64,000 bases of DNA from Burkholderia pyrrocinia. GTDB taxonomy: Bacteria > Pseudomonadota > Gammaproteobacteria > Burkholderiales > Burkholderiaceae. The number at the start of each line of letters is the position of its first letter. Positions within the stretch are counted from its first letter, which is position 1. Below the pieces are notes generated by a model. It did not search any database, was not told the DNA's origin, and saw nothing but the letters and a program-made list of their open reading frames with translations. Of this stretch, positions 1 through 8,611 are shown one piece after another. Where the stretch lies: positions 2,108,001 to 2,172,000 of the forward strand of contig NZ_CP011503.1 in NCBI RefSeq assembly GCF_001028665.1, given 5' to 3'. The translations under genes and the position numbers were made by a program.

Positions 1-1110
1 GACCACTTCGAGGTTCACGAGGTGGCGCGCGACGCCGAATTCGTCGGAGATGCCGTTGCCGCCGAGCATGTCGCGCGCGAGCCGTGCGATGTCGAGCGAC
101 TTGCCGCACGAATTGCGCTTCATGATCGACGTGATCTCGACGGCCGCCGTGCCTTCATCCTTCATCCGGCCGAGGCGCAGCACGCCTTGCAGGCCGAGCG
201 TGATTTCGGTCTGCATGTCGGCGAGCTTCTTCTGGATCAACTGGTTCGCAGCGAGCGGCCGGCCGAACTGCTGGCGGTCGAGCACATACTGGCGCGCGGT
301 GTGCCAGCACGATTCGGCGGCGCCGAGCGCGCCCCACGCGATCCCGTAGCGCGCCGAGTTCAGGCACGTGAACGGGCCGCGCAGGCCGCTCACGTTCGGC
401 ATCAGGTTCTCTTCGGGCACGAACACCTCGTCGAGGACGATCTCGCCGGTGATCGATGCGCGCAGCCCGACCTTGCCGTGGATCGTGGGCGCCGACAGTC
501 CCTTCCAGCCCTTCTCGAGGATGAAGCCGCGGATCGCGTCCTTGCCGTTTTCTTCGAGCTTCGCCCACACGACGAACACGTCGGCGATCGGCGAATTCGT
601 GATCCACATCTTCGCGCCGGACAGCGAGTAACCGCCAGGGACCTTCTTCGCGCGCGTGACCATGCTGCCCGGATCGGAGCCGTGGTTCGGTTCGGTCAGC
701 CCGAAGCAGCCGATCCATTCGCCGGTCGCGAGCTTCGGCAGGTATTTCTGCTTCTGCGCGTCCGAGCCGAATTCGTGAATCGGCACCATCACGAGCGACG
801 ACTGCACGGACATCATCGACCGGTAGCCCGAATCGACGCGCTCGACTTCGCGCGCGATCAGGCCGTAGCTCACGTAATTGAGGCCGGGGCCGCCGTATTC
901 CTCCGGAATCGTCGGGCCGAGCAGGCCGACTTCGCCCATCTCGCGGAAGATGGCGGCGTCGGTGCGCTCGTGGCGGAACGCTTCGGTGACGCGCGGCGCG
1001 AGCTTGTCCTGCGCGTAAGCCTGCGCGGCATCGCGCACCATCCGCTCTTCCTCGGTCAGTTGCTGGTCGAGCAGCAGCGGATCGTCCCAATGAAAAGTTG
1101 CAGCACTCAT
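1..1110 (-). CDS. gcdH: Glutaryl-CoA dehydrogenase (3' end cut by window edge)
   Basis: Converts glutaryl-CoA to crotonyl-CoA plus CO2 in lysine, tryptophan and glutarate breakdown, passing electrons from FAD to ETF in the cytoplasm. 370 codons are visible from an ATG at 1110 that has a GGAG ribosome site just upstream. Acyl-CoA dehydrogenase signatures are present: [14 protein letters not shown] at residues 137-150 and KMWITNSP at 167-174. The segment [17 protein letters not shown] at 244-260 is what I associate with glutaryl-CoA rather than short-chain acyl-CoA dehydrogenases. The catalytic Glu near the C-terminus lies outside the window. A divergent IclR-type regulator starts 211 bp away and probably controls it. 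The leader carries tandem palindromes (see 1124-1250). Confidence 0.93.
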   Translation of the reverse strand, partial: MSAATFHWDDPLLLDQQLTEEERMVRDAAQAYAQDKLAPRVTEAFRHERTDAAIFREMGEVGLLGPTIPEEYGGPGLNYVSYGLIAREVERVDSGYRSMMSVQSSLVMVPIHEFGSDAQKQKYLPKLATGEWIGCFGLTEPNHGSDPGSMVTRAKKVPGGYSLSGAKMWITNSPIADVFVVWAKLEENGKDAIRGFILEKGWKGLSAPTIHGKVGLRASITGEIVLDEVFVPEENLMPNVSGLRGPFTCLNSARYGIAWGALGAAESCWHTARQYVLDRQQFGRPLAANQLIQKKLADMQTEITLGLQGVLRLGRMKDEGTAAVEITSIMKRNSCGKSLDIARLARDMLGGNGISDEFGVARHLVNLEVV

Positions 1111-1123
1111 CGTCTCATCTCCT

Positions 1124-1250
1124 GTCGGCCCCCGTTAGCGCTTCAGCGCTTACGGGGGCCCCATGCTTCGCGGTCGGCCCCCGTTAGCGCTTCAGCGCTT
1201 ACGCGGGTCCCATGCTTTGCGGTCGGTCCCTGATTTCACCGGGCCCATGC
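1124..1250. repeat. 49-bp tandem palindromic repeat (2.5 copies) in the gcdH leader
   Basis: Copies begin at 1124, 1173 and 1222, an exact 49-bp period; the third is degenerate and incomplete. Copy 1 holds a hairpin at 1127-1160 with 16-bp arms (GGCCCCCGTTAGCGCT and its complement) carrying one mismatch around a TC centre. Copy 2 has a weaker version of the same fold. The array starts 14 bp upstream of the gcdH ATG, so it may be transcribed in the 5' leader. It resembles dispersed palindromic elements common in Burkholderia genomes (recollection, not checked). Confidence 0.8.
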
Positions 1251-1321
1251 TTGAAATTTGCTTGACTCAAGTTCCGCTGTGCGGAACAATGTTTTGCAAA
1301 TAGAGCCCAGTGTAGCACCAG

Positions 1322-2113
1322 ATGACACTTTCAACCATCGACGAAACCACGATCGACGAACGCAAGTTCGTGGTCGCGCTCGCGCGCGGGCTCGACCTGC
1401 TGCGCGCATTCCGGCCCGGCGAGACGATGCTCGGCAATCGCGACTTCGCAGAGCGCACGGGGCTGCCGAAGGCGACCGTGAACCGGCTCGCCTATACGCT
1501 GACCGTGCTCGGCTACCTGCGCTACGACGAGACGCTCGGAAAGTATGCGCTCGACGCCGGTGTGCTGTCGCTCGGCTACGCGCTGCTGTCGGGCTCGGGG
1601 ACGATCGATCTCGCGCGGCCGCACATGCAGGCGCTCGCGCGCGAGATCGGCGCGGCCGTGTCGCTCGGTTGCCGCGACGGGCTCGACATGATCTATCTGG
1701 AGACGATCCGCAGCGAAACCGCGCTGACGCTCGGGCTCGCGCCCGGTTCACGGCTGTCGATGCTGACGAGCTCGATGGGGCGCGCGTACCTGGCCGTGCA
1801 GCCGGAGGACGTGCGTCGCGCGCTCTATGCGGAACTGCATCGCGCGGCCGGCGGCGCGGCCGACGCCGATGCGCTCGTCGCCGCCGCGCAGCACGCGGTG
1901 GCCGAGTTCTCGGCGGGCGGTTGCTGCTATTCGTTCCGTGCGTGGCATATGGACGTGAACGCGGCGGCCGTGCCGTTTCGCGAGCCGCGCGAGGGGCGCT
2001 GGCTGATCCTGAGCTGCAGCGGCCCCGCATCGTCGATGGACGAGGAGGTGTTCCGTACACAAGTCGGGCCGAAGCTGAAGGCGCTCGCGCAGCGGCTCGG
2101 GCAGACGGCCTGA
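1322..2113 (+). CDS. IclR family transcriptional regulator
   Basis: A 263-residue DNA-binding regulator, normal length for the IclR family. An N-terminal winged helix-turn-helix (about residues 15-75; recognition region around FAERTGLPKATVNRLAYTL) is followed by the IclR effector-binding domain (about 85-260), with the characteristic ETIRSETALTLGLAPGSRL stretch. It is divergent from gcdH with a 211-bp shared control region. Control of glutarate/glutaryl-CoA catabolism with an acyl-CoA or acid as effector is an inference from position, not seen in the sequence. The ATG at 1322 was chosen because the IclR N-terminus starts shortly after it. Confidence 0.9.
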   Translation: MTLSTIDETTIDERKFVVALARGLDLLRAFRPGETMLGNRDFAERTGLPKATVNRLAYTLTVLGYLRYDETLGKYALDAGVLSLGYALLSGSGTIDLARPHMQALAREIGAAVSLGCRDGLDMIYLETIRSETALTLGLAPGSRLSMLTSSMGRAYLAVQPEDVRRALYAELHRAAGGAADADALVAAAQHAVAEFSAGGCCYSFRAWHMDVNAAAVPFREPREGRWLILSCSGPASSMDEEVFRTQVGPKLKALAQRLGQTA

Positions 2114-2261
2114 GCGACGCGGTGCGCGGCAATGGCTATCGCTGCGACCGTGTGACGTCGGTGTCCGCGCGAATGCAAGAGTCAGTACCGCCGCCGTCTG
2201 TTGCAACCGGAGCGAACCGCGCTCATCATCTTTCGCCAGCTTCCCGAAGACGAGGTTTGCG

Positions 2262-2672
2262 ATGTCTCACCCGGAATCAATGGAAGGCGGATGCGCGTGC
2301 GGCGCGATCCGCTACCGTATCGCCCACGTTCCGACCGACGCCGGCTTTTGCCACTGCCGGCTGTGCCAGCGCACGACCGGCGCGGCGGTCGTCGCATCGG
2401 CATCGGTGCCGATCGGCGCGTTCGAATACCTGCAGGGCGAGCCGACCGTCTACGCGTCGAGCGCGTGGGGCGAGCGGCGCTTCTGCGGCCGTTGCGGCGC
2501 GCAGCTCGAATACCGGCTGATCGACGCGCCGAAAACGGTCGAGATCAATTACGCGACGCTCGACGAGCCGTCGCGGCTGCGTCCGGCGTGGCATGTCTGG
2601 TATGGGGATCGTTTCCCGGGCATCGAGATCGACGACGATCTGCCCAAGTACGACGATGGCGGAAGTGCTTAA
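2262..2672 (+). CDS. GFA family (Gfa-like, CENP-V/GFA domain) zinc protein
   Basis: A 136-residue protein of the glutathione-dependent formaldehyde-activating enzyme superfamily. It shows the expected zinc ligands: CxC at residues 11-13, the FCHCRLC cluster at 29-35, and CGRC at 75-78. Most members of this family are not true formaldehyde-activating enzymes, so the substrate is unknown. It stands alone downstream of the IclR gene (148-bp gap) and converges on the EAL-type gene. Alternative in-frame start at Met7 is possible; 2262 is preferred because it keeps the full conserved N-terminus. Confidence 0.85.
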   Translation: MSHPESMEGGCACGAIRYRIAHVPTDAGFCHCRLCQRTTGAAVVASASVPIGAFEYLQGEPTVYASSAWGERRFCGRCGAQLEYRLIDAPKTVEINYATLDEPSRLRPAWHVWYGDRFPGIEIDDDLPKYDDGGSA

Positions 2673-2814
2673 GCGATAACCAGCGGCACTGACGGGCAGG
2701 CGTTGCGCAGCGGGCCGCGCCAGGCGATCCGATCCCCCTGTCCCGCAAGCAGCACCACGCCCGCGACGGGCATCCGGTGCGCCGCTCCCCGCGCACGCCG
2801 GCTACTTCATCCTT

Positions 2815-3618
2815 TCAGACCGTCACGACCTTCGCAAACACGGGCCCCTGCATGAACCGCACGTCGTGCTGGCGCAGCAGCTCGCACTGCGTCTCGTCGA
2901 CGACGCCGTCGAAGATCAGCGGAATCCGCACGCGCTGCGCATACGCGACGAGCGCCTTGACCATCCCGTCGCGCAACGCGACACCCGCATCCATCTTGAT
3001 GTAGTCGGGCCGCGCCATGTCCGATTCGACCGCGAGGATGCGGCCCGGATCGGGCAGCTTGTCCGCGACCTTGAAGCCGTGATGCTGGTAGCTGCGCGTC
3101 AGGTAGCCGAGGAAGGTCTTGTGCGCGACCGCGACCGCCGGCAGCTCGATCACGATCCGCTCGGTCGGCAGCCCGAAGCGCTGCAGCACCGACGAGAAAT
3201 GCTTGCCGTGGTCGTACTTCACGCTCTTGAGCAGCCGTTCGTGCACGCGCAGGAACAGCAGCCCGTGGCGCTGCGCGCCGAAGAAGTTGATCGCGTGCAG
3301 CGCGCGCGACAGGCGATCGATCGCGACGAGCGTCTGATCGTCGACGGCCGAGTCGACCGGATCGTGCGCGGCACCCGTGACGAGAGTGACCGCCTGGAAA
3401 CCGAGTTCGTCGCCGTAGCGCTCGATCGTATCGGCGAACGACGTCGATTGCGGCGCACCGGGCATCGTCACGTCGTAGATCGGTTCGTAGGCGCTGCCGA
3501 GCGTGCGCTCGGGCAGATTCGCGCTCGCGGTGCCGCCTTCGGCGAGCACGAGGTGATCCCGCAGATACGGCAGTTGCCCGGCACGGGTGACCAGCTCGGG
3601 AATGGTGGGCGGAATCAT
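2815..3618 (-). CDS. Degenerate EAL-domain protein (probably not an active c-di-GMP phosphodiesterase)
   Basis: A 267-residue single-domain protein whose order of motifs matches an EAL fold: YEPIYD at 44-49 (usual QPI region), GFQAVTLV at 73-80 where GxEALLR is expected, IELP at 157-160, DYIKMD at 205-210, IFDGVV at 235-240 (usual xAEGVE) and MQGPVF at 256-261 (usual QGxxF). The signature Glu-Ala-Leu is Gln-Ala-Val and the late Glu pair is Asp/Val, so several metal-binding residues are missing. It is more likely a c-di-GMP or protein-binding module than an enzyme. No GGDEF, PAS or membrane segment is present. It is transcribed away from the hydroxylase operon. Confidence 0.75.
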   Translation of the reverse strand: MIPPTIPELVTRAGQLPYLRDHLVLAEGGTASANLPERTLGSAYEPIYDVTMPGAPQSTSFADTIERYGDELGFQAVTLVTGAAHDPVDSAVDDQTLVAIDRLSRALHAINFFGAQRHGLLFLRVHERLLKSVKYDHGKHFSSVLQRFGLPTERIVIELPAVAVAHKTFLGYLTRSYQHHGFKVADKLPDPGRILAVESDMARPDYIKMDAGVALRDGMVKALVAYAQRVRIPLIFDGVVDETQCELLRQHDVRFMQGPVFAKVVTV

Positions 3619-3970
3619 CGGCGTAAGAAGGAAAAACGGCGGCCGAACGGGCCGCCTCGTATCTGGATATTAGCAGCGCGCGCCACGCTCGGCTTGGCGT
3701 TTCGTTCATATGGTTATCCCGTTTTCGAGCCGGCGCCTAGGGTTTACGTTGATTTCACTATTCGTAATTGGTTTTACTATTCGTAAATCCAGGATTTGTC
3801 GCCGATCAAGAAATGCGGCATTCGGGCGCCGCTCGATGGCGCCGTTCGCGAATCAACAGGAAGCAAGGAGCGAGACGTGGCGGGTGACAGGAAAGGCGGG
3901 CGGGAGCGCCGGCAGGCGACGGGCGGGACGACGGGCGCGCCGGCGCGCGCGCGGCAGGGTTGAGGAGCGG
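3619..3970. promoter_or_regulatory. Divergent control region with 11-bp direct repeats upstream of the aromatic operon
   Basis: No gene is seen here. The AT-richer core carries ACTATTCGTAA twice, at 3757-3767 and 3776-3786, a 19-bp period (about two helical turns on one DNA face). TTACG at 3744-3748 also forms an inverted pair with the CGTAA of the first copy. This looks like an operator for the hydroxylase-homogentisate operon that starts at 3971. No regulator gene lies next to it. Confidence 0.5.
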
Positions 3971-5632
3971 ATGGCGACCATGAGCATCGATTACCAGACG
4001 CTGAAGTTCGAATACCGCGCACGCGGGCATGACGCGGCCGTTCACCCGGTAATCGTCGTCGGCGCGGGCCCGGTGGGCCTGTCGGCCGCGATCGACCTCG
4101 CGCAGCAGGGCGTGCCCGTGGTGCTGCTCGACGACGACGACACGCTGTCGACCGGCTCGCGCGCGATTTGCTTCGCGAAACGCACGCTCGAGATCTTCGA
4201 CCGGCTCGGCTGCGGCGAGCGCTTCGTCGACAAGGGCGTGAGCTGGCACGTCGGCAAGGTGTTCCTGCAGGACGAGCAACTGTACGCATTCGACCTGCTG
4301 CCCGAGGAAGGGCATGCGCGCCCCGCGTTCATCAACCTGCAGCAGTACTACGTCGAAGGTTATCTGGCCGACCGCGCGTTCGAGCTGCCGAACATCGACA
4401 TCCGCTGGAAGCACAAGGTGACCGGCATCGAGCAGTCGGCCGAGCATGCGGTGCTGACGATCGAGACGCCGGAAGGTGTCGCGACGCTGCGCGCGCAATA
4501 CGTGATCGCGGCCGACGGCTCGCGCAGCCCGATGCGCGCGATGATGGGCCTCGAAAGCCACGGCCGCACGTTCAAGGACCGTTTCCTGATCGCCGACGTG
4601 AAGATGAAGGCGGAGTTTCCGACCGAGCGCTGGTTCTGGTTCGATCCGCCGTTCCACCCGAACCAGTCGGTGCTGCTGCACCGCCAGCCCGACAACGTGT
4701 GGCGCATCGACTTCCAGCTCGGCTGGGACGCCGACCCCGTCGCCGAGAAGCAGCCGGAGCGCGTGATCCCGCGCGTGCGCGCGCTGCTCGGGCCGGACGT
4801 CGAGTTCGAACTCGAATGGGTGAGTGTCTATACGTTCCGCTGCCAGCGGATGGACACGTTCCGTCACGGCCGCGTGCTGTTCGCGGGCGACTCCGCGCAC
4901 GGCGTGTCGCCGTTCGGCGCGCGCGGCGCGAACAGCGGCGTGCAGGACGCGGACAACCTCGCATGGAAGCTGAAGCTCGTGCTCGACGGCCGCTCGGCCG
5001 ACCGCCTGCTCGATACGTACGCGAGCGAGCGCGAGTTCGCGGCCGACGAGAACATCCGCAATTCGACGCGCTCGACCGATTTCATCACGCCGAAGAGCCC
5101 GGTGTCGCGCGTGTTCCGCGACGCGACGCTGAAGCTCGCACGCGATTGCGAATTCGCGCGCAAGCTCGTGAACAGCGGCCGCCTGTCGGTGCCGGCCGTG
5201 CTGGCCGATTCGCCGCTGAACACGCCGGACCGCGAAGGCGACGCATTCGCGGGCGCGATGCGGCCGGGCGCGGCGGCAGCCGATGCGCCGGTGCGTGTGC
5301 AGGATGCGTCGGGCTGGCTGCTGCAGCATCTGAGCGGCGGCTTCACCGGCGTGCTGTTCGGGTTGCCGGGCGATGCGGCCGCGCTCGCGCAGGCCGTCGA
5401 CGGCCTCGCGCCGCCGGTGCGGCCGGTGCTCGTCGTGCCGGCCGGGCACGCGCAGCCGGTGGCCGGCGTCGACGTCGTGGAGGACGTCGACGGTTTCGCC
5501 GCGCAACGCTATGACGCGAAGCCCGGCACGTTCTACCTGCTGCGTCCCGATCAGCACGTCTGCGCACGCACGCGCATGCCCGACCGTCAGGCGATTGCCG
5601 ACGCACTGGCGCGCGCGACCTGCGCCCGCTGA
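3971..5632 (+). CDS. mhaA: FAD-dependent aromatic hydroxylase, probable 3-hydroxyphenylacetate 6-hydroxylase flavoprotein
   Basis: A 553-residue class A flavoprotein monooxygenase. The dinucleotide fold GAGPVG is at residues 31-36; the second FAD motif, RVLFAGDSAH followed by PFGARGANSG, is around residue 305; a thioredoxin-like C-terminal domain follows, as in phenol and MhpA-type hydroxylases. The next genes are a small DUF2783 protein, a permease, hmgA and fahA. This matches the two-component MhaAB system described in Pseudomonas putida, which makes homogentisate from 3-hydroxyphenylacetate. Substrate is inferred from context; 3-(3-hydroxyphenyl)propionate-type activity is the alternative. 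GAGGAG at 3962-3967 serves ATG 3971 or ATG 3980. Confidence 0.75.
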   Translation: MATMSIDYQTLKFEYRARGHDAAVHPVIVVGAGPVGLSAAIDLAQQGVPVVLLDDDDTLSTGSRAICFAKRTLEIFDRLGCGERFVDKGVSWHVGKVFLQDEQLYAFDLLPEEGHARPAFINLQQYYVEGYLADRAFELPNIDIRWKHKVTGIEQSAEHAVLTIETPEGVATLRAQYVIAADGSRSPMRAMMGLESHGRTFKDRFLIADVKMKAEFPTERWFWFDPPFHPNQSVLLHRQPDNVWRIDFQLGWDADPVAEKQPERVIPRVRALLGPDVEFELEWVSVYTFRCQRMDTFRHGRVLFAGDSAHGVSPFGARGANSGVQDADNLAWKLKLVLDGRSADRLLDTYASEREFAADENIRNSTRSTDFITPKSPVSRVFRDATLKLARDCEFARKLVNSGRLSVPAVLADSPLNTPDREGDAFAGAMRPGAAAADAPVRVQDASGWLLQHLSGGFTGVLFGLPGDAAALAQAVDGLAPPVRPVLVVPAGHAQPVAGVDVVEDVDGFAAQRYDAKPGTFYLLRPDQHVCARTRMPDRQAIADALARATCAR

Positions 5633-5672
5633 ATACCGCATTGGACACGATAACGACACCGGAGACTCCGTC

Positions 5673-5903
5673 ATGCCCTCCCTCGACACCCGTCCGCGCC
5701 TGGCCGATCCGGACGCGTTCTACGAAGCGCTGATCGACATGCATCGCGACCTGTCCGACGCCGACAGCCAGCTCGTCAACGCGAAGCTGATCCTGCTGCT
5801 CGCGAACCAGATCGGCGACGCCGACGTGCTGCGCGAAGCGATGGCGCTCGCGCGCCAGGGCGTGACGCCGCCCGTGCATCCGGCCGCCGAGGTGGCGCAA
5901 TGA
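5673..5903 (+). CDS. mhaB: DUF2783 small protein, probable MhaB-like hydroxylase partner
   Basis: A 76-residue acidic, all-helical-looking protein (LADPDAFYEALIDMHRDLS near the N-terminus, then NAKLILLLANQIGD). It has no metal or cofactor motif. It sits 40 bp after the flavoprotein gene, and its stop overlaps the permease start (ATGA at 5900-5903). In the P. putida 3-hydroxyphenylacetate system a very small coupling protein, MhaB, is needed for hydroxylase activity, and DUF2783 proteins commonly follow such hydroxylases. The role is therefore inferred from size and position. Confidence 0.7.
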   Translation: MPSLDTRPRLADPDAFYEALIDMHRDLSDADSQLVNAKLILLLANQIGDADVLREAMALARQGVTPPVHPAAEVAQ

Positions 5904-7261
5904 GCGCGGCGCCGGCCGACGCGCGCGTGCTCGAAGTCGAGCGCGTGATCGAAGAGACCCATCGCCCGGGCTTTCACTGGATGCTGCTCGTGTTGTGCGG
6001 GCTGTGCCTCGTGATCGACGGTTTCGATGCGCAGGCGATGGGCTACGTTGCACCGAGCGTGATTGCCGAATGGGGTGTGCCGAAGCAGGCGCTCGGCCCG
6101 GTGTTCAGCGCGAGCCTGTTCGGGATGCTGCTCGGTGCGCTCGGGCTGTCGGTGCTGGCCGACCGGATCGGGCGGCGCCCGGTGCTGATCGGCTCGACGC
6201 TGTTCTTCGCGGTGACGATGCTCGCGACGCCGTTCGCAAGCTCGATTCCCGTGCTGATGGCGCTGCGCTTCGTCACGGGCCTCGGCCTCGGCTGCATCAT
6301 GCCGAACGCAATGGCGCTGGTCGGCGAGTTCAGCCCGGCCGCGCATCGCGTGAAGCGGATGATGATCGTGTCGTGCGGCTTCACGCTTGGCGCGGCGCTC
6401 GGCGGCTTCATCAGCGCCGCGCTGATTCCGGCGCTCGGCTGGCGTGCGGTGTTCTTCGTCGGCGGCGCGGTGCCGCTCGTGCTCGCGATCGCGATGGTCG
6501 CGCGGCTGCCCGAGTCGCTGCAGTTCCTGGTGCTGAAAGGGCGCGTCGCGCAGGCGTGCGACTGGCTCGCGCGCTTCGCGCCGCAGGCCGGCATCGACGC
6601 GAACACGCGGCTCGTCGTGCGCGAGCGCGCCGCGAGCGGCGCGCCGGTCGCCGAGCTGTTCCGCCACGGCCGCCTGCCGGTCACGCTGCTGCTGTGGGCG
6701 ATCAGCTTCATGAACCTGATCGATCTGTACTTCCTGTCGAACTGGCTGCCGACCGTGATGCGCGATGCGGGTTATTCGCCGGGCACCGCGGTGATCGTCG
6801 GCACGGTGCTGCAGACGGGCGGCGTGATCGGCACGCTGTCGCTCGGCTGGTTCATCGAACGCCATGGTTTCGTGCGCGTGCTGTTCGCCTGCTTCGCGTG
6901 CGCGGCCGTGTCGGTGGGGCTGATCGGCTCGGTTGCGCATGCGCTGCCGTGGCTGCTGGTCGTCGTGTTCGCGGGCGGCTTCTGCGTGGTCGGCGGCCAG
7001 CCGGCCGTGAACGCGCTCGCGGGCCAGTATTACCCGACGTCGCTGCGCTCGACGGGCATCGGCTGGAGCCTCGGCATCGGCCGGATCGGCTCGGTGCTCG
7101 GGCCGCTCGTCGGCGGACAACTGATTGCGCTCAACTGGTCGAACGGTGCGCTGTTCCACGCGGCCGCGGTGCCCGTGCTGTGCTCGGCGCTGTTCGTCCT
7201 TGGCCTGGCGGGCGTAACGCGGCGCAACGGCGCGCAGGCGCCCAATGCCGCGATGAATTGA
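5900..7261 (+). CDS. MFS permease, aromatic acid:H+ symporter (AAHS) type
   Basis: A 453-residue, 12-helix major facilitator transporter of the inner membrane. It begins with the AAHS-type signature DGFDAQAMGY (residues 40-49, helix 1), in which an Asp is important for transport in relatives such as PcaK and BenK. The loop-2/3 motif ADRIGRRPVL and a central cytoplasmic loop (about 205-245) are also visible. It lies inside the aromatic operon and overlaps the gene before it, so it probably imports 3-hydroxyphenylacetate or a related aromatic acid. The exact substrate cannot be read from sequence. Confidence 0.85.
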   Translation: MSAAPADARVLEVERVIEETHRPGFHWMLLVLCGLCLVIDGFDAQAMGYVAPSVIAEWGVPKQALGPVFSASLFGMLLGALGLSVLADRIGRRPVLIGSTLFFAVTMLATPFASSIPVLMALRFVTGLGLGCIMPNAMALVGEFSPAAHRVKRMMIVSCGFTLGAALGGFISAALIPALGWRAVFFVGGAVPLVLAIAMVARLPESLQFLVLKGRVAQACDWLARFAPQAGIDANTRLVVRERAASGAPVAELFRHGRLPVTLLLWAISFMNLIDLYFLSNWLPTVMRDAGYSPGTAVIVGTVLQTGGVIGTLSLGWFIERHGFVRVLFACFACAAVSVGLIGSVAHALPWLLVVVFAGGFCVVGGQPAVNALAGQYYPTSLRSTGIGWSLGIGRIGSVLGPLVGGQLIALNWSNGALFHAAAVPVLCSALFVLGLAGVTRRNGAQAPNAAMN

Positions 7262-7276
7262 TGGAGAAAGGAAACG

Positions 7277-8611
7277 ATGACGCTTGACCTGTCGAAACCG
7301 GCGACCGCCGGCTACCTGAGCGGTTTCGCGAACGAATTCGCGACCGAGGCACTGCCGGGCGCGCTGCCGCACGGCCGCAACTCGCCGCAGCGCGCGCCGT
7401 ACGGGCTGTATGCGGAGCAGTTGTCGGGCACCGCGTTTACCGCGCCGCGCGGCCACAATCGCCGCTCGTGGCTGTACCGCATCCGCCCGGCCGCCGTGCA
7501 CCGGCCGTTCGAACCGTACGCGGGCCCGCAGCGGCTCGTGTCGGAATTCGGCGACTCGGCCGACGTGCCGCCGACGCCGCCGAACCAGTTGCGCTGGGAC
7601 CCGCTGCCGATGCCGGTCGAGCCGACCGATTTCGTCGATGGGCTGGTGACGATGGCCGGCAACGGCTCGGCGGCCGCGATGAACGGCTGCGCGATCCACC
7701 TGTACGCGGCGAACCGCTCGATGCAGGACCGCTTCTTCTACAGCGCGGACGGCGAACTGCTGATCGTGCCGCAGCAGGGGCGGCTCTTCATCGCGACCGA
7801 GTTCGGCCGGCTCGACGTCGAGCCGTTCGAGATCGCGGTGATCCCGCGCGGCGTGCGTTTTTCCGTCGCGCTGCCGGACGGCGACGCGCGCGGCTACATC
7901 TGCGAAAACTTCGGCGCGCAGCTGCGCCTGCCGGATCTCGGCCCGATCGGCTCGAACGGTCTCGCGAACCCGCGCGACTTCCTGACGCCGCAGGCCGCCT
8001 ACGAGGATCGCGAAGGCGCGTTCGAGCTGATCGCGAAGCTGAACGGGCGCCTGTGGCGCGCGGACATCGGCCATTCGCCGCTCGACGTCGTCGCGTGGCA
8101 CGGCAACTACGCACCGTACAAATACGACCTGCGCCTGTTCAACACGATCGGCTCGATCAGCTTCGACCATCCTGATCCGTCGATCTTCCTGGTGCTGCAG
8201 TCGCAGAGCGATACGCCGGGCGTCGACACGATCGACTTCGTGATCTTCCCGCCGCGCTGGCTCGCGGCCGAGGATACGTTCCGCCCGCCATGGTTCCACC
8301 GCAACGTCGCGAGCGAGTTCATGGGGCTCGTGCACGGCGCGTACGACGCGAAGGCCGAAGGCTTCGTGCCGGGCGGCGCGAGCCTGCACAACTGCATGTC
8401 GGGCCACGGGCCCGACGCGGACACGTTCGAGAAGGCGTCCGCGAGCGACACGACGAAGCCGCACAAGGTCGACGCGACGATGGCGTTCATGTTCGAGACC
8501 CGCACGCTGATCCGGCCGACGCGCTACGCGCTCGACACCGCGCAGCTGCAGGCGGACTACTTCGAATGTTGGCAAGGCATCAAGAAACACTTCAATCCGG
8601 AGCAACGATGA
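7277..8611 (+). CDS. hmgA: Homogentisate 1,2-dioxygenase
   Basis: A 444-residue enzyme, the same length as characterised homologues (human about 445). It opens the ring of homogentisate to 4-maleylacetoacetate using Fe(II) and O2. The N-terminal [19 protein letters not shown] and [10 protein letters not shown] stretches are diagnostic. The iron ligands are expected in [13 protein letters not shown] (about residues 338-350) and in NCMSGHGPD (about 372-380). An AAAGGAAACG ribosome site precedes ATG 7277, and the stop overlaps fahA by 4 bp. It also serves tyrosine and phenylalanine breakdown if 4-hydroxyphenylpyruvate dioxygenase is encoded elsewhere. Confidence 0.97.
   Translation: MTLDLSKPATAGYLSGFANEFATEALPGALPHGRNSPQRAPYGLYAEQLSGTAFTAPRGHNRRSWLYRIRPAAVHRPFEPYAGPQRLVSEFGDSADVPPTPPNQLRWDPLPMPVEPTDFVDGLVTMAGNGSAAAMNGCAIHLYAANRSMQDRFFYSADGELLIVPQQGRLFIATEFGRLDVEPFEIAVIPRGVRFSVALPDGDARGYICENFGAQLRLPDLGPIGSNGLANPRDFLTPQAAYEDREGAFELIAKLNGRLWRADIGHSPLDVVAWHGNYAPYKYDLRLFNTIGSISFDHPDPSIFLVLQSQSDTPGVDTIDFVIFPPRWLAAEDTFRPPWFHRNVASEFMGLVHGAYDAKAEGFVPGGASLHNCMSGHGPDADTFEKASASDTTKPHKVDATMAFMFETRTLIRPTRYALDTAQLQADYFECWQGIKKHFNPEQR

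Noticed and set aside
1124..1250. Possible CRISPR array
   Set aside because: Only 2.5 contiguous copies, no unique spacers and self-complementary units; it is a tandem palindrome, and no cas genes are present.
5720..8605. A 961-codon minus-strand frame over the permease and hmgA genes
   Set aside because: Shadow of strongly conserved plus-strand genes; composition (Arg/Asp/His repeats) is not protein-like.
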